Source: Tragulus kanchil
Lineage: Eukaryota > Chordata > Mammalia > Artiodactyla > Tragulidae
NCBI GenBank assembly: GCA_022376925.1
Contig: JAIOJX010000004.1
Location: forward strand, 173,691,501-173,755,500
Length of the DNA stretch: 64,000 bases
Direction: 5' to 3'
The position numbers and the translations under genes are program-made. This document shows positions 10,956 to 20,720 of the stretch, in pieces. A model generated the notes under the pieces. That model was not told the origin of the DNA, did not search any database, and saw only the letters and a program-made list of their open reading frames with translations. Numbering within the stretch: the first letter of the stretch is position 1; each line of letters starts with the position of its first letter.

Positions 10956-11159
10956 TGCTGGAGGAACTGAGGAACGACGCTGGCTGCTTCCACACCCCCA
11001 CGAGCAAAGTGTGAGCTGAGTCTATACACGTCCAGAATCCTCAGCTGGTAGCTTAACCAGCTGCTGGAACAAGAAACACGCTTTGTAGGATGACAGCAGA
11101 ATCCAGTATCTCTGCTGTTCACAATGCCCAGCATTCAGTTAAAAAAAAAAAAAATCACT

Positions 11160-11440
11160 GGACACAAAGAACAGAACATGGGAATGACACTTAAGGGGAA
11201 AAAGCAGAAGTTTTTAAATAGAAATTAAACTTGAGATGACTCCAATGTTGGACTTAGCAGACAAAGACTTTAAAGTAGCTGTTACAAATATGTTCAAAGA
11301 ATTAAAGGAAAAATGTCTTTATGAAATTAAGAAATATGATATTAATGCATGAAGAGATAGGAAACCTCACCAGAAGAATGAAAACTATTAAAAATGCAAA
11401 TCCTAGAACTAAAACATGCAATAACCGCAATGAAAAATTC
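11160..11440 (+). mobile_element. Old L1-family fragment (5'/ORF1-side type)
   Basis: A-rich text such as 'gacaaagactttaaagtagc' and 'gttcaaagaattaaaggaaa' matches the familiar ORF1-side part of old mammalian L1/HAL1 elements. It is short, has stops and is not an active element. The left edge of duplication 5 falls inside it (11263), so only part recurs at 12432-12610. Confidence 0.65.
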
Positions 11441-11703
11441 ACTACATAGGCTTCACAGTGTATTCCCTATGATGACAGGGGGAAATAACAGGGACCCCTA
11501 AAAGCAGATCAATAAAAATTACCCATACTTGGTTAAGGGGTCTTACATGGGGCCTATGCAATGGCCTGGAGAGGTGGGATGGGGGGTGGGATATACATAG
11601 GATTAATCTGGGATTATACACATATGTAAACAACGAAACTATATAAAAGCAGAAAAGGAAAATAAAACAATGGCAAAAAAATTACCCATACTTAAGAACA
11701 GAG

Positions 11704-11949
11704 TTTTTTTTTCAATTTTTTATTTATTTATTTTTCATCTATCTTTATCCTTCAGCCTGTGTGGGCCTCCCACTGCAGTGGCCTCTCTCGTTGCAGAGCA
11801 CCGGCTCTGGGTGCATGTGCTCCAGAGCACTGGCTCGTAATTGGACACACCAGGAACAGCACGTGGGATCTCCCTGGGCCAGGGATCGAACCGGTGCCCC
11901 TTGCACTGAAATGCGGACTCTTTACCCACTGGACCACCAGGGAAGCCCC
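11704..11949 (-). mobile_element. CHR-2-like SINE, antisense, with target-site duplication
   Basis: The element starts with the T-rich tail complement, continues with 'gtgggcctcccactgcagtg' at 11760 and ends in 'ggaccaccagggaagcccc'. A 10-base direct repeat, 'aagaacagag', flanks it at 11694-11703 and 11950-11959. Confidence 0.9.
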
Positions 11950-12871
11950 AAGAACAGAGATTTTCCTTTTAATAAAGAAAACTAAAAGGGCGGAGAACAG
12001 ACCATCTTTTCCGTAACACTGAGCCCACGTGTCTAAGGGTCCGTGCCCAGTGGGTGAGGGCAGCTGGGCCCACACGCTCTGCACTGAGGCTCTGGCACAG
12101 TCAACACATAAGCACACAGACACGCACATGCGTGTGCACGCAGACACACACAGAGGTCGGGCGTTCTTTCCCTGTAAGCGGAGGCAAAGCAGACGAGCAG
12201 GGGCTGGGTGCCCAGCGCCTTCCTTTGCCCCTGCAGCTCCGTCTGCTCCAGGAGCCTCCCACTGCCTGGCTTGACAGAGGGGCGAGCGAGGCTCCGCGGC
12301 CAAGAGCTTGCGGAGGCCGCCCGCAGAGCAGACATGGCCAGGACCAGCGAGCCTTCCTGGGGGGGTGCCCCTGGGAGAGCTTCGCGGGGGCAGCGGGCAG
12401 GGCGAGCGCCAGCCCGCAAATCAATGTTACAAAAGACTTTAAAGTAGCTGTTACAAATATGTTCAAAGAATTAAAGGAAAAATGTCTTTATGAAATTAAG
12501 AAATATGATATTAATGCATGAAGAGATAGGAAACCTCACCAGAAGAATGAAAACTATTAAAAATGCAAATCCTAGAACTAAAACATGCAATAACCGCAAT
12601 GAAAAATTCACTACATAGGCTTCACAGTGTATTCCCTATGATGACAGGGGGAAATAACAGGGACCCCTAAAAGCAGATCAATAAAAATTACCCATACTTG
12701 GTTAAGGGGTCTTACATGGGGCCTATGCAATGGCCTGGAGAGGTGGGATGGGGGGTGGGATATACATAGGATTAATCTGGGATTATACACATATGTAAAC
12801 AACGAAACTATATAAAAGCAGAAAAGGAAAATAAAACAATGGCAAAAAATTACCCATACTTAAGAACAGAG

Positions 12872-13117
12872 TTTTTTTTTCAATTTTTTATTTATTTATT
12901 TTTCATCTATCTTTATCCTTCAGCCTGTGTGGGCCTCCCACTGCAGTGGCCTCTCTCGTTGCAGAGCACCGGCTCTGGGTGCATGTGCTCCAGAGCACTG
13001 GCTCGTAATTGGACACACCAGGAACAGCACGTGGGATCTCCCTGGGCCAGGGATCGAACCGGTGCCCCTTGCACTGAAATGCGGACTCTTTACCCACTGG
13101 ACCACCAGGGAAGCCCC
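12872..13117 (-). mobile_element. CHR-2-like SINE, antisense (copy B)
   Basis: Second copy of the element at 11704-11949 including its flanking 'aagaacagag' repeats (12862-12871 and 13118-13127). It is identical by shared duplication, not by independent insertion. Confidence 0.9.
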
Positions 13118-13520
13118 AAGAACAGAGATTTTCCTTTTAATAAAGAAAACTAAAAGGGCGGAGAACAGACCATCTTTTCCGTAACACTGAGCCCACGTGT
13201 CTAAGGGTCCGTGCCCAGTGGGTGAGGGCAGCTGGGCCCACACGCTCTGCACTGAGGCTCTGGCACAGTCAACACATAAGCACACAGACACGCACATGCG
13301 TGTGCACGCAGACACACACAGAGGTCGGGCGTTCTTTCCCTGTAAGCGGAGGCAAAGCAGACGAGCAGGGGCTGGGTGCCCAGCGCCTTCCTTTGCCCCT
13401 GCAGCTCCGTCTGCTCCAGGAGCCGCCCACTGCCTGGCTTGACAGAGGGGCGAGCGAGGCTCCCGCGGGCCAAGAGCTTGCGGAGGCCGCCCGCAGAGCA
13501 GACACGGCCAGGACCAGCGA

Positions 13521-14280
13521 GTCCTCTCTTGAGCCGCAGGCGGATCCAGCAGGCACGCCGGCCCGTGGGGGAGCCCGTAGCTCCCGGTGGCTCTGGGTCT
13601 GCAAAGGAGACGCGCTTACTTACGTTGGTTTGCGGTGCTTGGTGTGGGCAGCGGGCAGGGCGAGCGCCAGCCCAGCAAGGAGGACGGCTCCAGGCGTGTA
13701 GGTGGGACAGGGAGCAAGTCAGGCTTCGCTACTCGCCCCACCCCCAGGAAGCCCGGGCACTGCCGCCGGCGGGCAGGGGACGGAGGCGGCCCCTGCCCTG
13801 ACCTGACCCGGGGCTGCCATCCACCCAGCGTACCTCCTTCCTGCGTGTCCCCCTCCTCGCCGAATGCTTGCTGAACGCCTACTGCACTTACCAGCCGTGC
13901 AGCAGACACGTGGGTCATGAGTGACCAGGACAGCCCGCCGCCTCGTGTGACCCCAGTGGGGCTGGGGAGATGCACCGGGGAAGGCCGTGGCCCGCCCCCG
14001 CTCCAGCCCATCCTCTGGTCCCAGCTCCGCTCCGGACAGGAGCGCCCGCTGCCCTGGCGCCTCCCAGAAGGAGACGCTGAGGGCAGTGGGGTCTGAGCCT
14101 GGCCCCTGAGGCAGGGCCATCCTCGCCAGGAGGGTCTCAGGGCCCCGGTCCAACCCCGCCTTTCCCAGATGAGAGCGCCGAGGACCACGTTCTCTACAGC
14201 CTCTGTCTGTCTCCCTCTTCCAGAACGTTCCCAGGAAGCAACAGCGCAGCCCGGAGCCGGCTAGTTTGAGCCTCTGGAAG
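13521..14280. other. Unique GC-rich stretch
   Basis: Unduplicated DNA. The phrase 'gcttgctgaacgcctactgc' at 13866 looks like a MIR/L2 end. Large overlapping open frames occur on both strands, but none has a recognisable motif. No gene is claimed. Confidence 0.5.
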
Positions 14281-14720
14281 TCTCAGCTGGGATCCTGGCG
14301 CCTGGGGAAGCGGGGCCGGCCTCTAAAAATAACCCGCTCGCCTCAGCCTGGGAGCAGCCGGCGGGCGCCTGGCGAGCGAAAGCGGATGCCGGGCGCTCCT
14401 GGCAGCTGACGGCGGCCCCGGCCCAGCCGGAGCACCTCCCCGCGGGCGGCCGGCCCCCCACCAGGACAGGCCGGCAGCAGGTGGCAGCCAGGAATATTCC
14501 CGCCCGCTGCGGGGGCGCCCCTGCCCCACGGGCTCACGACACACACCCCAGCGTGCGCCGCGGAGGGGCCAGGGCTGGGGCCGCTCCGCAGGAAGAGGCC
14601 GGTGGTGGGCACCGGGCGCCTGCAGGGACCGCCCACGACGCCTGCGGGGACCGTCCGCGCGCGGCCGAGCGGCGAGCCTCTGCGCAGGTAAGGGGACGGG
14701 ACCTCCGGCCCCGGAGGAGG
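14281..14720 (+). promoter_or_regulatory. Candidate promoter and first-exon segment (CpG-rich, MEF2/TATA-like motif, splice donor)
   Basis: Seen: 'ctaaaaataa' at 14323-14332 fits the MEF2 consensus and could also serve as a TATA-like box. From about 14340 to 14700 the DNA is CpG-dense, with an E-box-type 'cagctg' at about 14402. At 14687/14688 there is a strong splice-donor match, 'gcgcag' followed by 'gtaaggg'. Known: MEF2 sites near CpG-rich starts occur in muscle and neural promoters. Inferred: transcription on the plus strand could begin near 14350 and yield a mostly non-coding first exon ending at 14687. No open frame here has a recognisable protein, and no second exon was identified downstream. 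Chance co-occurrence in GC-rich DNA remains possible. Confidence 0.33.
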
Positions 14721-16229
14721 CGAGCTGTGGGCCTGAGGGAGGAAGGCGCTTTGGGGGGCGGGGGGCTCTGTGTCCCCCCTCGGCTCCTGGGGCCCCTGGC
14801 GTGGCAGCAGCTTCCCTTCCCCTCTGCGTCCCCAGCCTGGTGGGGAGCAGCCTGCCCGTTGCCGCTCTGAATGCTGTGAGCCAGGAAATGTCAGAGTCGT
14901 GGGGGCTTAATTAGAAGCCGCTGCAGGTTAACGGGTTGGAGGAAGACGGGTTGAAAAGTTTTGAGGCAGGCGCCATGCCGGGCCGCAAAGGAGCCCGGAG
15001 CCCTCGGAGGAGAAACGCCTTCCCTTCCAGCTCCAGGGAGGGTGGGGCAGGGACCGAGGACCCCGGTCCCGCGCCCGAGGGCAGGGCCTCTAGGACGACG
15101 GGGAGAAGTCCAGGGACACGCGTGTCCCCAGGGTGTCGTGGATCCTGTCTCGTTCTTCAGGGTTTATGGGAAGAAACATTTCAGTGAAAGATGGGGCTGC
15201 TCTGGGCCTGGAGCTGCGCCCGATGGGCCCCGAGCTCTGCGCTTTCGTCTCCGGGGACCGGAGGGGCTGTCAAATCTGCCTTTCTGCCTAAATGGATTTC
15301 TGCACGAATCCCTGGGCAGGATATTCACCTGACGGCAAGGCGATTGGTGCTGATGCGGCCTCCCCAGGGCCGGGCCGGGCCGGCGGGGGAAGTGCTGGAG
15401 GGTGGAGGGGCCGCCTTCCCCAGCGGGCTCACCGGAGGAGCGCGGCGCTGCGGGGCTGGGACGGGCCAGACGCCGTGAGGGGGAGGCCGCCGGGGCCCTT
15501 CCTGGGCACTCGGTGGGGAGTCGCTTCGGGAGTGGGATTCACCACCGTGATTTCTGTGGCCTGAGAGGAAGCTGGCTTCTGCCGCGACCGAATCCTGCAG
15601 CCCTGCTGGCTCGGCCGGAGCGTGGGGCTGTCCAGCCAGGGGTCCAGGCGTGTGGCTGCAGGAAGGAGGGCTGGGCCGGCCTGCAGAGGGAGGCCATCTG
15701 TGTCGGTCAGTGGAGAAACGCTGGGTGGCCACCGGGTGGCCGGCGGAGCACGTCCTTCCTGCAAATACCCAAGGGCCCTCCGTGCCCGGAGTCCAGGCCC
15801 AGCTCCTCTCGGTCCTTCCTGCCTGCACGGTGCCGCAGTCACCTCTCAGGAGCCAGAGCCCTTCAGCCTGACCATACTCAGGGGCCGCTGCCCTCTCCCC
15901 CGCCCAGTAAACCCACCTCACCTCCCCCAGACTCTGTACGACCTCTGGTCCTCCCACGTGCCTCGTGTCCCTGGGACCCGCCACTGGGGCTTGTCACCTT
16001 CGGGCTGGAACTCTGATTCAGAATCTTGGCAAAACTCAGCCCCCCTAAACCTCCGTCCTCTCCCCAGTCGAAGGGGGTGCCGCTGCCTCCACTGTGGGCT
16101 GTCCGAGGATCCGCCGAGCTCCGGGGCAGCCCGCGGGGAGGGGCGAGGCTTGGACTGCAGGCTCATCTCTTCTGCACTAGACCCTGTGCCCCGAGGGCCC
16201 GCGTGCGGCAGCACTGACGCTGGCACCGG
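14721..16229. other. Unique GC-rich stretch, no gene recognised
   Basis: It would be intronic if the candidate promoter at 14281-14720 is real. A small AT-richer island with 'gggcttaattagaagccg' lies near 14905. Open frames above 200 codons exist on both strands (for example 15325-15984 minus and 15622-16413 plus), but they are arginine/proline/glycine-rich with no domain I recognise. They fit CpG-rich non-coding DNA. Confidence 0.5.
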
Positions 16230-16720
16230 AGCCTGGGACGAGCAGCAGTGCCCGCTCGCGTCGCGTGCACACCCCGGCGAGGGCACGGCCACTGGCTCTC
16301 CCGCTCACACCAGCCCCTTCCGGCCAGGAGCAGGGCAGCGACGCCCACGAGAACCCGCAGCCCCTCCCGCCCGCGGTGCTGCCTCCGCCCGGCCCGCGGC
16401 AGGCTGGGGGTGAGGGTGCAGGGTGCTCGGGCGACCCTCGAGAGGCGTGGGCGCAGCTGCGGGAGCGGGCGAGGCTCCGCGTCACCGCAGGGGTCAGCGG
16501 TTACGGCGTGGCCTTCACATGGGGGCCGCGTCTCAGTCCTGGGTTCTGACTATCGGGGCTTGGGTGGCGCGTGTGCGTGTGGATGCCCGCCCCTGCCCCG
16601 CGCGCCCTGAAGCCGGCCGCCGCCCGGAGCGGCCTCTGTGACGCCTGGGAGGCGGGGGCCCTGGAGGCGCCGGCCGCCTTCAGACGTGCCAAGGCCACCG
16701 GGAGCATCGCAGCAACAGGC
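16230..16720. other. Second CpG-dense segment
   Basis: CpG density is high and the segment is free of the young SINE families. It could be a CpG island, but I find no TATA-like box or splice donor as convincing as those at 14323 and 14687. Confidence 0.4.
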
Positions 16721-17090
16721 GGGAGCCCACGCCGCTCCGGCTTTAGCCACGGCGGCCGCGCGTGTCAGTGCCCACGTGCCAGCCTGGGGCCGCGTGCCTG
16801 AGAATCAGCGCCTCACACACCCAGCCGCTCGACTCCCCTGCGCAGAATAACACTCTGGGGAAAGGCGCGCCTCCGCAGACAGGGCGACTGTGAGCGTGCC
16901 TGACGGGGAGGCCGGCGGCAGAGGGGCTGCTGCAGCCCGAGGGACCTGCCGGCCCCGCGCCCACTGCCCGCGTGCCAGCCGCCGCTCGCACGCCAGCACC
17001 CCGGTCACCCTTCCCGAGCTCCCATGCTGAGTGGGAAGCCCGCCTCGCGTGCATCCTGCTGGGTGGAGCCCTTCAGCACTTCGTCCGTTC
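16721..17090. other. Unique stretch before duplication 6
   Basis: GC-rich, no gene or repeat recognised. Confidence 0.45.
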
Positions 17091-19290
17091 GAAGGCTGCC
17101 CTCGGGGCGGCGTCTGTCCTGGTGTTTCCCCGCTCCAGAGCACGCGTGTCTGTTCCGTGTGGGTCAGCGCCTGCTGCGAGGATGCTCCGTAACAAACAGT
17201 CCCCAGGTCTCAGGGGCTTACAGCAGCCAAGCAGGTGTTTCTGGCTCAGGGTGTGGGGCTTGGCTGGTCTTGGCCGGGTCTGGCGGAGCTGGGCTGTGAT
17301 CGGGGCCCTCAGCTCCAGGCGGTGATCATTTCGCATCTACTCCACCAGCTCAGTCTGGGGCCTGGTCTCCTCTGGGCTGTGGTGAACGAGCAGAAGGCCG
17401 ACCACCGCCGCTCACGGAAGGGCTCTGCTCACAGCACGCGGCCGTCACCCACCTCCTGAGCCCCACGTCCGGAGGGCGAAGGCTAGACTCTGCCTGCCCT
17501 TCCACAGGGCGCTGCGGGGTCCCGGGGTGAGGCAGGGGTGGAGAAGGGGCCGGGGCCCTCGCCCATCCACACGCGCCGCCCACGCTCCCTCGGCTCCTTC
17601 GCTCGCCAGCCCCGTCCAGCCTGGGTCCGCCCTGAGATGGGACCGTGATTGATTCTCCCTGGACCACGTGGCCTTGGTGATGGGGATATCACTGAGATAA
17701 GGTCACGTTCAGGGTCAAGTTGGGGCGTCAGCCCCCTGGTAACGGCATCGCTTCCAGCCAGAAGGCTCCATTCGAGCCCGTCGGGAGCCCGTGCATGCCA
17801 CCAGAGGGGGTGCGGACAGCACAGTCTTCCTAGAGGAGGAGGCCCCCAGAGGGTCTTGGGAGCGGAGGAGGGGCGGAGGGTCTTGGTGGAGGAGCCTGGC
17901 CCGGGCCTGAGGGCAGGAGCGCAGGAGTCGGGCTGGCGCTGCCCAGAGCCTCCCTGGGCCTGGGCTCTGAAGAGGGTGCAGCCTCGGGGCCCCTTCAGAC
18001 GCAAGTCTGCTGCCTTTGAGTTCCTCCCCGAGAACTTCCTTAAGCTCCTTGGCACCGGCTCTAAATTAAGTAGTAACTGGGAACCTCTGATCTCATTATA
18101 CGAATTATAATTGTCCTGCTCCTTAATCACCGGCGGTGGCAGAGCCTGGGGACACGCGGGCGCGGGAGGATTACGCAGCGGCAGCCGGAAGAAGGCTGCC
18201 CTCGGGGCGGCGTCTGTCCTGGTGTTTCCCCGCTCCAGAGCACGCGTGTCTGTTCCGTGTGGGTCAGCGCCTGCTGCGAGGATGCTCCGTAACAAACAGT
18301 CCCCAGGTCTCAGGGGCTTACAGCAGCCAAGCAGGTGTTTCTGGCTCAGGGTGTGGGGCTTGGCTGGTCTTGGCCGGGTCTGGCGGAGCTGGGCTGTGAT
18401 CGGGGCCCTCGGCTCCAGGCGGTGATCATTTCGCATCTACTCCACCAGCTCAGTCTGGGGCCTGGTCTCCTCTGGGCTGTGGTGAACGAGCAGAAGGCCG
18501 ACCACCGCCGCTCACGGAAGGGCTCTGCTCACAGCACGCGGCCGTCACCCACCTCCTGAGCCCCACGTCCGGAGGGCGAAGGCTAGACTCTGCCTGCCCT
18601 TCCACAGGGCGCTGCGGGGTCCCGGGGTGAGGCAGGGGTGGAGAAGGGGCCGGGGCCCTCGCCCATCCACACGCGCCGCCCACGCTCCCTCGGCTCCTTC
18701 GCTCGCCAGCCCCGTCCAGCCTGGGTCCGCCCTGAGATGGGACTGTGATTGATTCTCCCTGGACCACGTGGCCTTGGTGATGGGGATATCACTGAGATAA
18801 GGTCACGTTCAGGGTCAAGTTGGGGCGTCAGCCCCCTGGTAACGGCATCGCTTCCAGCCAGAAGGCTCCATTCGAGCCCGTCGGGAGCCCGTGCATGCCA
18901 CCAGAGGGGGTGCGGACAGCACAGTCTTCCTAGAGGAGGAGGCCCCCAGAGGGTCTTGGGAGCGGAGGAGGGGCGGAGGGTCTTGGTGGAGGAGCCTGGC
19001 CCGGGCCTGAGGGCAGGAGCGCAGGAGTCGGGCTGGCGCTGCCCAGAGCCTCCCTGGGCCTGGGCTCTGAAGAGGGTGCAGCCTCGGGGCCCCTTCAGAC
19101 GCAAGTCTGCTGCCTTTGAGTTCCTCCCCGAGAACTTCCTTAAGCTCCTTGGCACCGGCTCTAAATTAAGTAGTAACTGGGAACCTCTGATCTCATTATA
19201 CGAATTATAATTGTCCTGCTCCTTAATCACCGGCGGTGGCAGAGCCTGGGGACACGCGGGCGCGGGAGGATTACGCAGCGGCAGCCGGAA
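17091..19290. repeat. Duplication 6: unit of 1100 bp, 17091-18190 and 18191-19290
   Basis: Two head-to-tail copies at a constant offset of 1100 with no indel seen. I found only two differences, both CpG transitions: C/T at 17644/18744 and A/G at 17311/18411. The repeat-like text at about 17170-17340 ('gctccgtaacaaacagtccc') resembles an old mammalian interspersed repeat. An AT-rich island with TTAATCACC and AATTATAATTG motifs lies at 18060-18130 and 19160-19230. No gene is seen. Confidence 0.96.
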
Positions 19291-19634
19291 GAGCTCCGCG
19301 GCTTAAAGGTCACCGGCAAACACTCCAGTTCAGATTCATTTGCAAAACAAAGAATACACAGTTCAAAGCCCAGAGGCTGTGGAGGCATTTAAATACCAGC
19401 AGTTAGAGGCACCAAAGGGAGAGGGCTTATCTTTCCAACTTAAACATGCCCTTGTCGCCTGAGATTTCCAGACCCGGGCAGAGAGGACCCTGAAGGAAAT
19501 GAATCTTAGACAGGAGCGGTCTGTTCCACATGTGCCTTCCCTCCCAGCGCACACTGCTCCAGGCAGGGCCGAGTAGGAGGGAGAGGGCCCAGCTGAAGGA
19601 CAGCTCTGGTGCTGCCGCTGCGGCCCCTGGGCTC
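19291..19634. other. Unique stretch
   Basis: Mixed composition, no gene or repeat recognised. Confidence 0.45.
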
Positions 19635-20045
19635 ACGCCTGAGCCTCTGAGCTGCTTAGTCACAAAGTCGTGTCGGGCTCTCTGAGGCCCCGTGGGCTGC
19701 AGCGCGCCAGGCGTCCCTTGTTCTTCACCGTCTCCCGGAGACCGCTGAAGCTCACGTCCGTTGACTCAGTGGTGCCATCCAACCATCGCGTCCTCTGTCG
19801 TCCCCTTCTCCTCCCGGCTTCCATCTTGCCCAGCATCAGGCTTTTTCTAGTGAGTCGTCTCTTTGCATCAGGAGGCCAAAGCCTTGGAGCTTCAGCTTCA
19901 GCATCCGTCCTTCCCATGAATATTCAGGGCTGGTTTCCTTTAGGACGGACCAGTTTGATCTCCTTTCTGCCCAGGGGACTCTCAGGAGTCTTTTCCAGCA
20001 CCACAGTCGAAAAGCACCAATTCTTTGATGCCAAGAGCCTCTGTT
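19635..20045 (-). mobile_element. BovB (RTE-type) LINE 3' end, antisense
   Basis: Read on the minus strand, the frame contains GRRRGRQRTRWLDGTTEST, the well-known C-terminal coding text of the BovB reverse transcriptase region. The segment ends with the complement of the BovA-like 3' end. It is a 5'-truncated, diverged, non-functional fragment. The minus frame at 19660-19917 is this fragment, not a host gene. Confidence 0.88.
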
Positions 20046-20720
20046 TATCTATCTGCAGAATGGACTGATGCTCTCTTCCAGGGCAGGTCCTCCAGGAGGG
20101 CGGGGAGAATCCAGGGAGAAAGTGGCTGTAGAAATGTGCCCAGAGGCGGGGTGCCAGGGGTGGGGGGTGCACGGGACGGGAGGGGCAAAGAAGAGTCCTA
20201 GAGGGAGCGGGGGGCAGGGTTGGTCGCCTCTAGAGACCCAGTGACCACAGACGTCACGCACAGAGAAGGGCCTGCCTGCAGGAGTGACCGGGGGAGGCGC
20301 GGTCCTGAGAGGCCCTCTTGGCCCTGGGAGGCGAGGGCCCCACCCCCGGGCTCCCCGCCCGGGAGGCCCAGCTCAGTGCAGAGTCGTCTCTGACTCAGGA
20401 AGGAGACGCCTGCACCCGCATCTTTAAACCCGCGATGGAACACGGAGGAGTAACGTGGAGGCCGGTTCAGGGAAGACCGTCGTCAGCGGCCAGGGGCCCC
20501 CCTGCTCGGCGGGAAGGGGATGAGAACCTGCGTCTTCTCCGCCCTCCTCCTTGTCCTGCTCCAGGGAGCCTACTGTTTGCCCGGGCCATCGGCCTGGGGG
20601 CTCTGGAGCAGAGGCCTGGGTTCCATCCCAGCCCTGCCCCTTGTCAGTCAGGAGACCCCTCCAGGCCTGCACGGCCGCGGGCCTGTTTCCCAGCCTGCAG
20701 ATGGAGGCCGTCAGGAGCCG
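20046..20720. other. Unique stretch with a MIR-like part
   Basis: MIR-like text lies at about 20580-20715 ('gcctgggttccatcccagcc' at 20612, 'cctgtttcccagcctgcaga' near 20682). A 71-codon plus frame at 20520-20735 begins with a signal-peptide-like run but extends into the MIR remnant. I do not call it a gene. Confidence 0.5.

Larger units (their letters stand above)
11263..13520. repeat. Duplication 5: unit of about 1170 bp, 11263-12350 and 12432-13520
   Basis: Two copies at offset 1169-1170. Copy A ends with altered text: after 12350 it runs about 40 bases of non-matching sequence, then 'gggcagcgggcagggcgagc' at 12388, which matches 13646 in the sequence after copy B. Relative to copy B it therefore lacks about 88 bases. 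The join at 12415-12431 ('atcaatgttacaaaagac') looks like a shortened version of the flank before copy A ('ccaatgttggacttagcaga' at 11242). Contents: L1 fragment, antisense CHR-2 SINE, CA-rich tract (12103-12153 and 13272-13322), GC-rich DNA. No gene is seen. Confidence 0.93.

Noticed and set aside
17091..19290. Pairs of identical predicted proteins as tandem gene families
   Set aside because: The same pairs appear on all frames and both strands at every duplicated unit. They reflect duplicated DNA, not duplicated genes.
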